Positions 15,777 to 23,811 of a stretch of DNA of 33,238 nucleotides are shown piece after piece. Where the stretch lies: contig JBBFLK010000027.1 in assembly GCA_037479115.1 (NCBI GenBank), positions 1-33,238 on the forward strand. The letters are read 5' to 3'. Within the stretch, counting starts at the first letter, position 1; every line of letters starts with the position of its first letter. The notes under the pieces were generated by a model. The model ran no database searches. It was not told the DNA's origin and saw only the letters and a list, made by a program, of their open reading frames with translations. The DNA comes from Anaerohalosphaeraceae bacterium. GTDB lineage: Bacteria; Planctomycetota; Phycisphaerae; Sedimentisphaerales; Anaerohalosphaeraceae. The position numbers were made by a program, and so were the translations under genes.

Positions 15777-16880
15777 ATGAATCCGAGCAAACGACAGCCT
15801 GCTTTTACGATTGTTGAACTGTTGGTGGCCATGGCACTGGTGGCGGTACTGCTGGTTGTCTCCGGGGCGGTCTTCCGCTATTCCGTGCAGGCCTATCGAG
15901 CGGCTTCGGCTATGGCGGAGATTATGCAGAAGTATCAGGCGATCACCTACCGGTTGAAAACCGACCTAGCGGGTCTGCAGAAAGAGGGGGAAATCTGTGT
16001 GGTCTGGGTGCCCGGGACGGATACAACAGGAGACAATATTGTTGATAAATTTGAGCGGCTGGATCGGCTTTACTTTTTTACAACCGGCTCGTTCCAGACT
16101 TACAATGTCTGGACCTATCTGGAGGGCGGCACAGCCAGGCAGGGGGTTCTGCACGGCCATATGGCTCGGGTTTGCTATATGCTGGCCGGAGACGGACAGG
16201 GAAAACGGGCGGCGGATTTGCCGCCGAACAAGCGGATTTTAGGACGTTCCCAGCATCTCTATACCTCGGCAAATGTTTCCACAGATTTTCCAAACTGGGC
16301 GTCCTTTACTTCGGAACAGAATAATTATTTCGAATTTGATACAAAAACGGCGGCTCAATGGCGAAATGAGCCCATCTGGAATCCGAAAGCAGCCAGTCAA
16401 AAGTCCGAGATGGTGGAGCGCATTTTGGATGTGGATTTGTTTGCTCCCTTTGGTCCGCAGGGCTCTGAGAAGCGAGGGATTCAGATTGCACCGTCTGTTC
16501 CTCAGAACCTTCATCTGATGCTGGCTCAGGGTGTCGGGCAGTTTCAGGTGCAGGGCTGGTTTGACCGAGAGAAACGCTGGCTTCCTGAGGTCGATCCGAA
16601 TGGGGATGGGGATTACCGGGATTCGGATTTTTTCCTTCAGGGAAACGGCGTCCGTTCGGATAAGATTCCCGGTTTTTTGTATCCGGGCAAGCTTCATGAG
16701 TTAGGACCGGGTTATACGGACAAATACGGTCCTTATGACCCGAATCATCTGAATGCGGAACATTTTGATTCAATACCGGGGTTGGGTCCGGCTCTGAAAT
16801 TTACCTTTACGCTGTATGACTCCAAAGGGGTTTTCCCGGAGGGCAAGACCTTTACCTACATTGTCTATCTGAATCCGTAG
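15777..16880 (+). CDS. GspJ-like pseudopilin
   Basis: This 367-residue protein starts MNPSKRQPAFTIVELLVAMA. The predicted cleavage PA|FTIVE has Ala at -1 rather than Gly, with Glu +5 kept. ATG 15777 is used; TTG 15774 lies directly before it, and AGGAG (15757-15761) is slightly far from both. AYRAASAMAEIMQKYQAITYRLKTDL resembles the GspJ/PilW helix. DPNGDGDYRDSD, from nt 16593, is a calcium-loop-like Asp-rich segment. Classical GspJ is about 200 residues, so this is enlarged. It precedes the GspK-like gene by 37 bp. Confidence 0.75.
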   Translation: MNPSKRQPAFTIVELLVAMALVAVLLVVSGAVFRYSVQAYRAASAMAEIMQKYQAITYRLKTDLAGLQKEGEICVVWVPGTDTTGDNIVDKFERLDRLYFFTTGSFQTYNVWTYLEGGTARQGVLHGHMARVCYMLAGDGQGKRAADLPPNKRILGRSQHLYTSANVSTDFPNWASFTSEQNNYFEFDTKTAAQWRNEPIWNPKAASQKSEMVERILDVDLFAPFGPQGSEKRGIQIAPSVPQNLHLMLAQGVGQFQVQGWFDREKRWLPEVDPNGDGDYRDSDFFLQGNGVRSDKIPGFLYPGKLHELGPGYTDKYGPYDPNHLNAEHFDSIPGLGPALKFTFTLYDSKGVFPEGKTFTYIVYLNP

Positions 16881-16917
16881 CCGACAGAGATTCTCTGGAA
16901 GAGGCGAGGGCTGCATA

Positions 16918-19900
16918 ATGGATACAAGACGAAAAAAAACAGCGAATCGGCGGCGCGGCTCAGCCCTGATTCTGGTCGTGGTGGCGGCGGTTCTGCTTTC
17001 GCTGGTGGGCATAATGTTTCTGATGATTTCGCGGGTGGGGGATATTCTGGGGACAGCTGCCCGACAGGAGCATCAGATGGACCAGGCCGTGCGGATGGTG
17101 CTGGACAAAATCGAACTGGTGCTTCTGCAGGATTTGTTTGGCACCAATTTAACCAGCGGGCTCTGTGACGGAAAGGGGCTGACGAACGAACCCTACGATG
17201 CACCGGGGGCAGCCGACCCCTGGCTGGCTGCGCTGGAGCCGGTGCGAATCAGCGATAACGGCACGCCGGATGACCCGACGGATGATTTGTACCGCTGGCC
17301 GTATCTGTCCAGTCTCTGGCCGGCTCCGCCGAATGTCTGGGACCGGATTTTACGGGAGGGGACCGGACAGCTTGACCCGCAGAACAATCCCCAATTCTGG
17401 GGGGCGATTGTGCCGGATTATCCGAACCTGACGAATGTTTTCTGGGCTCCGGCGGATGCCGACGGGGACGGTGTGGCTGACAGTCTTTGGGTGCCCGCAC
17501 TGGAAACACCGACCGGGGAGCGAATCTATGCGGCCGTGCGCATTATCGACAACTGCGGGATGCTGAATCTGAACACCGCCCACCTGACCCGAAAAGCGAG
17601 TCCCTGGACCGGACAGGGTCGCTGGCTTTCTGAGGTGGATTATGAACCATTCCTGCGGGGGGATGACCGGGCGACGCCTCCTGTGGTTCGGCAGGCCAGA
17701 ATGACCAATCCTTCCGTAATTGTGACCGCAGAAAATTATCACAAGGAAGCCATCCTGAATATTGAAAATCCCGGCTCGGCTTACACCCTTTTTGACATCA
17801 ACGACGAACTGGAGATGCGAAACCGCTTTTTGATGACCAGCAGGGCCGTGGCCCGATTTGAGCGGGAAATGAATCTGTCGGCTATGCCCCCTGTTTTCGG
17901 GATGTACCAGACCTTTGATTTTGGACGCGGTGAGTTTGTCGGCGGCTGGAACGTGGCCCTGCGGGTTAAGCGAATTCCGGTGGAATCTGCGGAGGATTTT
18001 CGGGTTTGGAAGCTGCGGATGAATCCGGAAAACTTTGATGATACCGGTCCGTGGACCGCCAATCCGCATAACTACAGTTATTATTACGACCGTCGTCATG
18101 TGTGCACCTTTATCAGTTTTGACCGCAATCTGCGGTGGGGCGGCGAGCCGTATTTTGCCGACTGGTCGGAAAGTGAAAAGCGGTATCTGGGCAGAATCTA
18201 CCGGGCCGTCTTGATGCCCGCTGACGGGCATGCGGTGAGTGTTCGGGCTGATATTTTGAGCAATACACTTCAAGCCCGCCGCAATATTCTGCATTTGCTT
18301 TATGCGTTTCGGGGGTATTATCTGCATCAGGGTGAATCGCTTCGAACCGCCGCCCGCAAGGCCGCTCAAATCGTCGCCAATATGATTGATTATCTGGATG
18401 ACGGTACGGCAAATACCGATGGGCCCTTTGGAACGGCCTGGACGGACCCGGATACGTTTGCTGTTACTCCGGCACAGGTCAACAGCAATCCAACGTTTAT
18501 TAACCGGGCCATTATCAAGCGGTTGATTCTGGAGGTCAGCACTGAACTGAATAGGCAGGATTCCTCGATTCCTGTTGTCAACATCGATGCAGTGGCGGAC
18601 GGCAGGCGCATCTTTGAAAAACTGGATTTCGGTCTGAGTGAAACGGATGTGATTTACGGTTTTGAACGCCAGCCGTTTGTCTCCGAGCTGTATGTAGTCC
18701 GGGATAATAACAACAATCCAACGGAGGCGGCCCTGGAACTGCTGAATCCGTATGATTCCTCGATTTCGCTGAACAGCTGGCGGATTGTCTTTCGGCAGCG
18801 GGTCGGTGTCCCCGTTGAGTTTACGATTCCGGATACGCCGAGCGGAACGATTCCGGCCGGCACGCCGAATTCGCCCGGCCGATTTGTCATACGTTCCACG
18901 AATGCAAGTCCTGCAGATGTAGTCTTTGCCAATTTTGGTATGGGAATGATGCTGACGGATGCCAACAGCATCGATGTGCAGCGTCCATGTCCGGATAATC
19001 CGGCGAGGTTTATTACGGTCGATCGAATCCCCCGAGCCCAGATTGAACTTGTGCTGACCGATGACCCATCGGACGGTCAGCCGACCATCCATGTGCTCAA
19101 ACGGCAGGATACCGGATGGAAGTTTACGAATGCCTCCGCGGCTGTTCATCAGCGGGCTGTTCCGCCTTCCCCGAGCCCGGCTACACTCGGCGCAGCCAAC
19201 GGGGTCACGGTGGATAAAGACGGCTGGCAGATGCCGGTAGCGGATTTTCCGTCTGTCTCTGCGGAGCGGAGGTTTTTTACGCTCGGCGATTTTCAGAAAG
19301 TGCTGTTTGTCGGCAACGAGAGAGGAGAGGATCCCAATACGGTTACGACGGCCGTTGCCCAGGCATCTTCCGAAGGCGACATTCGATTTGATGTGATGAA
19401 GGACCCCGACCTGCTGGGCTTTATCTGTTTTCTAAATCGGGAGAAGGGGTCTCTGCCCGGGCGTATCAATATCAATACGGCTCCAAAGCCGGTTTTGGCG
19501 GCGGCGATTCCGGGGATTTTAACACACAGTTCGGGTACGGTTAATCTGGTTGACCCGAATCCGGCCACCTCGCAGGTTGCGGAGGATTATGCCGATCTCA
19601 TCATCCAGAACCGGCCTTATGCTCATCTTGGAGAACTGCTTGCAAAGATTCCGGCCCTGAGAGTCTATGCCCAGCAGGAAGGACTGGATGTGGTCGGCGA
19701 CCGTACGATTCGCGGGGATTTGGAGGAACGAGACCTCATTCTGTCGCACCTGTCCAATATCTTTACTACCCGCAGCGATGTCTTTACGGCCTATATCCTT
19801 GTCCGCATCGGGCAAAGCGGCCCGCAGCGTCGCGTGCTGGCGATTTTCGACCGCAGTCAGGTCTGGGCACCGGGGGACCGGCCGCGGCTGCTGGCTGTCA

Positions 19901-19923
19901 AAACTGTACCGAATCCGCGTTAG
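16918..19923 (+). CDS. GspK-like giant minor pseudopilin
   Basis: This 1001-residue protein resembles GspK, which normally has about 320 residues and caps the pseudopilus. The leader ends RRRG|SALILVVVAAVLLSLVG, without Glu at +5, a known GspK trait. IIDNCGMLNLNTA (about residue 210) and, near residue 848, GRININTAPKPVLAAAIPG are helix-hairpin-helix-type motifs found in GspK. DADGDGVADS (from residue 180) is a calcium-loop pattern. Residues about 581-670 (LELLNPYDSSISLNSWRIV, then a proline-rich turn and GRFVIRST) look like a lamin-tail-type beta-sandwich insertion. It is the last gene of the operon. Its stop overlaps the stop of the convergent ferredoxin gene, with no terminator between. Confidence 0.8.
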   Translation: MDTRRKKTANRRRGSALILVVVAAVLLSLVGIMFLMISRVGDILGTAARQEHQMDQAVRMVLDKIELVLLQDLFGTNLTSGLCDGKGLTNEPYDAPGAADPWLAALEPVRISDNGTPDDPTDDLYRWPYLSSLWPAPPNVWDRILREGTGQLDPQNNPQFWGAIVPDYPNLTNVFWAPADADGDGVADSLWVPALETPTGERIYAAVRIIDNCGMLNLNTAHLTRKASPWTGQGRWLSEVDYEPFLRGDDRATPPVVRQARMTNPSVIVTAENYHKEAILNIENPGSAYTLFDINDELEMRNRFLMTSRAVARFEREMNLSAMPPVFGMYQTFDFGRGEFVGGWNVALRVKRIPVESAEDFRVWKLRMNPENFDDTGPWTANPHNYSYYYDRRHVCTFISFDRNLRWGGEPYFADWSESEKRYLGRIYRAVLMPADGHAVSVRADILSNTLQARRNILHLLYAFRGYYLHQGESLRTAARKAAQIVANMIDYLDDGTANTDGPFGTAWTDPDTFAVTPAQVNSNPTFINRAIIKRLILEVSTELNRQDSSIPVVNIDAVADGRRIFEKLDFGLSETDVIYGFERQPFVSELYVVRDNNNNPTEAALELLNPYDSSISLNSWRIVFRQRVGVPVEFTIPDTPSGTIPAGTPNSPGRFVIRSTNASPADVVFANFGMGMMLTDANSIDVQRPCPDNPARFITVDRIPRAQIELVLTDDPSDGQPTIHVLKRQDTGWKFTNASAAVHQRAVPPSPSPATLGAANGVTVDKDGWQMPVADFPSVSAERRFFTLGDFQKVLFVGNERGEDPNTVTTAVAQASSEGDIRFDVMKDPDLLGFICFLNREKGSLPGRININTAPKPVLAAAIPGILTHSSGTVNLVDPNPATSQVAEDYADLIIQNRPYAHLGELLAKIPALRVYAQQEGLDVVGDRTIRGDLEERDLILSHLSNIFTTRSDVFTAYILVRIGQSGPQRRVLAIFDRSQVWAPGDRPRLLAVKTVPNPR

Positions 19924-20654
19924 GCGTTTTGAGCCGGATGCGTCTTGCGCTGAATGATTTGCCCATTCAGCGAGATGGTAATCTCCTCAAAAGGCAATGA
20001 TTTTCCGCTGTCGGCAACAGCCATCCGGGCAATTTGGGTCAGACCGCTGCAGCAGGGTACTTCCATCCGAACAACCGTCAGAGAGCGGATGTCATTGTGC
20101 TGCAGGATTTGGCCGACTTTTTCCACATAATATTGCCGGTCATCCAGTTTCGGACAGCCCACGGCAATCGTATGCCCTTTCAGCAGGGAAGGATGAAAAT
20201 CTCCCATGGCAAAGGGGACACAGTCCGCCACGAGCATCAGGTCGGCCTGGTCGAAATACGGTGCCGTCGGCGACAGGAGCTTCAGCTGCACCGGCCACTG
20301 CCCCAGTTGTGAGGGGATGTCTGCGGTGCCGGTGCCGACGGCGGTTTCCTGCGGTTTCCGCTGCATTATTTTCATCCCCGGGCAGCCGGAAAAGGGTTGT
20401 TCGGATGCCGCTTTAAGCCGGTTTGCATGTTCGTGGGCCGCCTTCTCATCGAACGCCGCCGCCTGTCGCTGCTCGATGGTAATGGCGCCCCGGGGGCAGT
20501 GTCCCAGACACGCCCCCAGGCCGTCACAGTACGTTTCACTGACCAGTTTGGCCTTGCCGTTGATGATTTGGATGGCCCCTTCGGCACAGGCCTTGACACA
20601 CAGGCCGCAGCCGTCGCATTTTTCTTCATCAATTACGACGATATTGCGAAGCAT
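19920..20654 (-). CDS. dicluster ferredoxin-type protein linked to hcp
   Basis: This 244-residue protein has an N-terminal iron-sulfur domain. The first motif, C13-x2-C16-x2-C19-x3-C23, is complete. The second, CDGLGACLGHCP (C43, Leu46, C49, C53), lacks the second cysteine and may bind a 3Fe or unusual cluster, a variant I recall in this family. A C-terminal domain carries further cysteines in SGCPGMK, ADCVPFA, VGCPKLDD and VPCCSG. It lies 15 bp after hcp, with GAGGG before the ATG, so it is the last gene of the Rrf2-cupin-hcp operon. A role as electron donor to Hcp, which lacks an adjacent Hcr reductase here, is a plausible inference. Confidence 0.85.
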   Translation of the reverse strand: MLRNIVVIDEEKCDGCGLCVKACAEGAIQIINGKAKLVSETYCDGLGACLGHCPRGAITIEQRQAAAFDEKAAHEHANRLKAASEQPFSGCPGMKIMQRKPQETAVGTGTADIPSQLGQWPVQLKLLSPTAPYFDQADLMLVADCVPFAMGDFHPSLLKGHTIAVGCPKLDDRQYYVEKVGQILQHNDIRSLTVVRMEVPCCSGLTQIARMAVADSGKSLPFEEITISLNGQIIQRKTHPAQNA

Positions 20655-20669
20655 TTGAACCCTCTTTTT

Positions 20670-22319
20670 TCAGCCCAGGATTTCCGCCAGGTCTTTTTGC
20701 GGGGTGGAAATCGGGGCGATGTTAAACTGTTCCACAAGCACTTTCAGCACATTCGGTCCGACAAAAGCCGGCAGAGAAGGGCCCAGTTTCATCTTCTTGA
20801 TTCCCAGATGCAGCAGCGTCAGCAGGATGCAGACGGCCTTCTGTTCGTACCAGCTGAGAATCAGCGAAAGCGGCAGGTCGTTCACACCGCAGCCAAAGGC
20901 ATTGGCCAGGGCGACGGCAATCTGAATCGCGGAGTAGGCGTCATTGCATTGTCCCACATCCAACAGCCGCGGGATGCCGCCGATGTCGCCGAATTCAAGC
21001 ATATTGAATCGGTATTTGCCGCAGGCCAGGGTGAGGATGATGCAGTCTTTCGGGACGGCCTGGGCCAGTTCGGTGTAGTAATTGCGTCCGGGCTTGGCGC
21101 CGTCACAGCCGCCGATGAGGAAGAAGTGCCGGATTTTCCCCGCCTTGACGGCTTCGATGACTTTGCCGGCTACACTCATTACGGCATTGCGGGCAAAGCC
21201 GATGGTGATGCGTTTTTCCGGGGCATCCTCTGTGAATCCGGGAGCGGCCAGGGCGGCCTGAATGACGGGGGTAAAGTCTTTATCCGGGCCGATATGCCGC
21301 ACCTCGGGCCATGCCACAAGCCCCGTCGTGAAGATGCGGTCTTTGTAGGTGTCTTTCGGGCGCTGGATGCAGTTGGTGGTCATCAGAATCGCGCCCGGAA
21401 AGGCGTCAAATTCCTTGTGCTGATTCTGCCAGGCGGTTCCATAGTTGCCGACCAGATGTTTGTATTTTTTCAGACCCGGATAAGCCAGGCACGGCAGCAT
21501 CTCTCCGTGCGTATAAACGTTGATGCCCTTGCCTTCTGTCTGCTTGAGCAGCAGCTCCAAATCCCGAAGGTCATGTCCGGAAACGAGGATGGCCTTGCCT
21601 TTGACCGGGGATATGCGAATCGAGGTCGGCTCGGGGTGCCCGTAGGTTCCGGTGTTGGCCTGATCGAGCATTTCCATCACTTTCAGATTGACCTGACCGA
21701 CCTTGAGGGCCATGGCAACCAGAGCATTGACATCCTGAGCATGAGGGCTTGTCAGAAAATCCAGGGCTTCATGGAAAAAGGCATAGACGCCGTTGTCCTC
21801 CACCCCGAGAATCATAGCGTGGTCGGCGTAGGCGGCCATCCCCTTCAGGCCGTACAGAATCAGTTCCTGAAGACCTGCCGCATCGGGTCCGTAGGCTTCA
21901 AGTCGGTTGGCAATGCTGACAGCTTGTGCCTCCTGAAGCATTTCCTGACGACTGGAGGGGACCCGCCAGGCGGCCGGACCGGACAATGGTTCCGGCTTTT
22001 TGCCGGCTTTCCTGCAGGCCTCTTCGTAGAGGCGGCGGGCCTGAAGAATGATTGTGTCCGCCTTCTGAATCAGGTCTTCCAGCCGCAGAGGGTCAAAGTT
22101 GACATTGGTGACCGTGCTGAAAAGGGCTTCCACAGCAAATCGGTCGATTTCTTTGCTTCGGAGGCCGAGCTGTCCGGCGCGATGTGCATAATTAGCGATA
22201 CCCTTGACGGCATAGACAAGCAGGTCTTGCAGGTCGGATGCCTCCGGGGTTTTGCCGCACACCCCCATTTTGGTGCATCCCGTTCCGCCGGCTGTTTGTT
22301 CACACTGATAACAGAACAT
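20670..22319 (-). CDS. hcp: hydroxylamine reductase / hybrid cluster protein
   Basis: This 549-residue protein is Hcp, which carries a [4Fe-4S] cluster and a 4Fe-2S-2O hybrid cluster. It is known for hydroxylamine reduction and, in enterobacteria, NO reduction to N2O. The N-terminus MFCYQCEQTAGGTGCTKMGVC has the C-x2-C-x8-C-x5-C spacing (C3, C6, C15, C21) of class I enzymes from anaerobes such as Desulfovibrio. Further matches are GGCDGAK, LACGKYRFN and DVGQCNDAYSA. The start at 22319 is chosen because AAGGAGAT lies 6-7 nt upstream and homologues start there; an upstream in-frame ATG at 22358 has no support. The length is normal. Confidence 0.96.
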   Translation of the reverse strand: MFCYQCEQTAGGTGCTKMGVCGKTPEASDLQDLLVYAVKGIANYAHRAGQLGLRSKEIDRFAVEALFSTVTNVNFDPLRLEDLIQKADTIILQARRLYEEACRKAGKKPEPLSGPAAWRVPSSRQEMLQEAQAVSIANRLEAYGPDAAGLQELILYGLKGMAAYADHAMILGVEDNGVYAFFHEALDFLTSPHAQDVNALVAMALKVGQVNLKVMEMLDQANTGTYGHPEPTSIRISPVKGKAILVSGHDLRDLELLLKQTEGKGINVYTHGEMLPCLAYPGLKKYKHLVGNYGTAWQNQHKEFDAFPGAILMTTNCIQRPKDTYKDRIFTTGLVAWPEVRHIGPDKDFTPVIQAALAAPGFTEDAPEKRITIGFARNAVMSVAGKVIEAVKAGKIRHFFLIGGCDGAKPGRNYYTELAQAVPKDCIILTLACGKYRFNMLEFGDIGGIPRLLDVGQCNDAYSAIQIAVALANAFGCGVNDLPLSLILSWYEQKAVCILLTLLHLGIKKMKLGPSLPAFVGPNVLKVLVEQFNIAPISTPQKDLAEILG

Positions 22320-22361
22320 TTGTATCTCCTTTCCTGAAATTGAGTTAAATTGTTCCATTTT

Positions 22362-22712
22362 TTATTTTTGACGAATCATCGTTAAAAGCATTTTGAAGGC
22401 GGTTTTTGCGTGAACAGCATGGGGGATTCCGGCAGGCATAATGACAATCTGGCCTTTTTCAGCAAGAACTGGTTGGCCGCCTATGGTTAATTCCGCTGTT
22501 CCATCGATAATTTGAACTACCGCATCATAGGGGGAGGTGTGTTCGCTCAATCGCTGCCCTTTATCGAAGGCAAAGAGGGTCAGCGAACCGACGGGCTTGT
22601 CCAGCAGGGTTTTGCTGACAATGGAATCGGAAGCATATTGAACCAGGTCATTGAGCGAAACGGCCCGGGCCTTGATTTCTTCCAGAATTTTGACGCTGCC
22701 GTCAGGGGTCAT
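22362..22712 (-). CDS. small cupin-domain protein
   Basis: This 116-residue single-domain cupin carries the metal-site motifs: GQRLSEHTSPYDAVVQIIDGTAELTI (first cupin motif, with His and the late Glu) and IVIMPAGIPHAVHA (second motif, with His). AGGAGA precedes the ATG and only 3 bp separate it from the Rrf2 stop, so it is translated with the regulator. Small cupins of this kind commonly neighbour hcp and Rrf2 genes in anaerobes. The substrate is unknown. A role as a redox or NO-related sensor or enzyme is not proven by the sequence. Confidence 0.88.
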   Translation of the reverse strand: MTPDGSVKILEEIKARAVSLNDLVQYASDSIVSKTLLDKPVGSLTLFAFDKGQRLSEHTSPYDAVVQIIDGTAELTIGGQPVLAEKGQIVIMPAGIPHAVHAKTAFKMLLTMIRQK

Positions 22713-22715
22713 TGT

Positions 22716-23144
22716 TTATTCTCCTGTTTGATTTAGTCTTTTGTCCCGAATTTCTTCGAGGGTCGTGGTTTTCAGGGAAAGGAGGATATCGTCATGGATT
22801 TTTCCCAGTTTTTCTCGAAGTGGGCATCGTTCTTTCAGAGAGCAATGGAAGCGGCTGAAGAAGCAACGGTTCATATGGATGGGGCCCTGGATTGCTTCAA
22901 TCACTTCCAGAAAGGTAATCTGACCGGGGGGACGAGCTAAGGTATACCCCCCCTTAGGTCCCATAATGGATACGGTAATTTTACAATCTTGAAGCTTTTG
23001 CAATAGTTTACATGTAATCGGATAGGGAATATGAAGTATATCGGAAAGGTGCCTTGCTGAAAGAACCCGCTGGCCGTTTGGGCCATTCACAAATTCTGAC
23101 AGGATGCGAAGGGCGTAATCAGTATTTCTTTTAATTATATCCAT
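22716..23144 (-). CDS. Rrf2-family iron-sulfur transcriptional regulator
   Basis: This 142-residue protein is a winged-helix Rrf2 regulator like NsrR or IscR. The N-terminal DYALRIL and VLSARHLSDILHIPYPITCKLLQKL match the helix-turn-helix. GPKGGYTLARPPGQITFLEVIEAIQGP is the wing and family signature. C94, C101 and C107 (C-x6-C-x5-C) are positioned as cluster ligands; NsrR and IscR have slightly different spacings. It is the first gene of the hcp operon, and a palindrome covers its own promoter, so autoregulation by NO or redox is likely. The ligand (NO, oxygen or cluster state) cannot be decided from the sequence. Confidence 0.92.
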   Translation of the reverse strand: MDIIKRNTDYALRILSEFVNGPNGQRVLSARHLSDILHIPYPITCKLLQKLQDCKITVSIMGPKGGYTLARPPGQITFLEVIEAIQGPIHMNRCFFSRFHCSLKERCPLREKLGKIHDDILLSLKTTTLEEIRDKRLNQTGE

Positions 23145-23171
23145 TTTATATCTGTTGTTCCTTTTTATATA

Positions 23172-23207
23172 TAAGACTATTATAGTCCTACTAAAAAAGA
23201 ATGCAAA
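23172..23207 (-). promoter_or_regulatory. hcp operon promoter with palindromic operator
   Basis: On the minus strand TTTGCA (23207-23202) and a consensus TATAAT (23184-23179) are 17 bp apart. The -10 lies inside GACTA-TTA-TAGTC (23175-23187), a perfect inverted repeat extended to a 19-bp palindrome (23172-23190) with one mismatched pair. This is a natural binding site for a dimeric Rrf2 repressor, and the start point would be about 28 nt before the Rrf2 ATG. Confidence 0.65.
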
Positions 23208-23247
23208 TGTTTTTCAGAAAAAATGTAAAAAATGAGATTTTGAAACA

Positions 23248-23276
23248 TTTACTTATAGGAAACCGTCTTATATAAT
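23248..23276 (+). promoter_or_regulatory. divergent promoter toward the zinc-ribbon gene
   Basis: TTTACT (23248-23253) and TATAAT (23271-23276) are 17 bp apart. The untranslated leader to TTG 23465 would be about 180 nt and AT-rich; it contains a further TTGACG at 23372-23377 without a good -10. The 320-bp gap between Rrf2 and this gene holds nothing else recognised. Confidence 0.5.
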
Positions 23277-23464
23277 GTCGGCTGCTCTTTGAAAGGATAA
23301 TACAAGAAGCGGTCGAAAATCATATTTATACGATTCAATAATTGTCTCTTTATTGAAGTTTTTTATTATCCTTGACGTTGCATTGTTATTGAAAGTTTGA
23401 GTTTTTTCTCAAACGCATAGGAATGTAGAAAGCTGATTGTATTATCCTGAAAGGAGATACAGCT

Positions 23465-23701
23465 TTGATTAACTTCTCGTGTACAAAGTGCGGCCATGCT
23501 TACAGTGTACCGGATGAGTATGCCGGAAAAAAAGTTCGCTGCAAGCAATGTCAGACTGTCAACACCATTCCAGCTGCGGCGGCGACTTCATCCGCCGGAG
23601 CGAAGAAGGACTGTGCAGACAGCATTGCGGCCTACAACAATCTGCTGAATGAGCTGCTTAGATACGAGAAACAGGCCCCAAAGGTTGAAATTGAATCTTA
23701 A
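23465..23701 (+). CDS. small zinc-ribbon protein (MJ0042-like)
   Basis: This 78-residue protein has an N-terminal zinc ribbon: MINFSCTKCGHAYSVPDEYA followed by GKKVRCKQCQTVNTIP, giving C6-x2-C9 and C26-x2-C29. The rest is an Ala/Ser-rich linker and a short charged helix. The TTG start is preferred because AAGGAG (23451-23456) lies 8 nt upstream. Stand-alone or N-terminal ribbons of this type are frequent in Planctomycetota. No partner is evident: rsmE follows 110 bp downstream on the same strand. Function unknown. Confidence 0.75.
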   Translation: MINFSCTKCGHAYSVPDEYAGKKVRCKQCQTVNTIPAAAATSSAGAKKDCADSIAAYNNLLNELLRYEKQAPKVEIES

Positions 23702-23745
23702 TCGGTTCAACGGCTGAAAGAGCGGCGGAACCGGTGGGGTTTTCT
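23701..23745 (+). terminator. weak terminator-like hairpin after the zinc-ribbon gene
   Basis: ATCGGTTC (23701-23708) can pair with GAACCGGT (23728-23735), with a long loop, and GGGGTTTTCTATTTG follows. The T-run is interrupted, so termination would be inefficient. Confidence 0.35.
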
Positions 23746-23811
23746 ATTTGCTTTTTCTCTGCATTTCGCTGTTTTTACCATCTTTTTTAGTCTATCATTG
23801 AGGGAAGTTTC

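Noticed and set aside
16882-16896. Perfect short palindrome CAGAGA-T-TCTCTG between the GspJ- and GspK-like genes
   Set aside because: The one-base centre cannot form an RNA hairpin as written, and no other site resembling it was noticed.
20397-22337. A 646-codon open frame on the plus strand opposite hcp and the ferredoxin gene
   Set aside because: It mirrors well-supported minus-strand genes with clear Fe-S motifs; its own translation has no recognisable domain and no SD.
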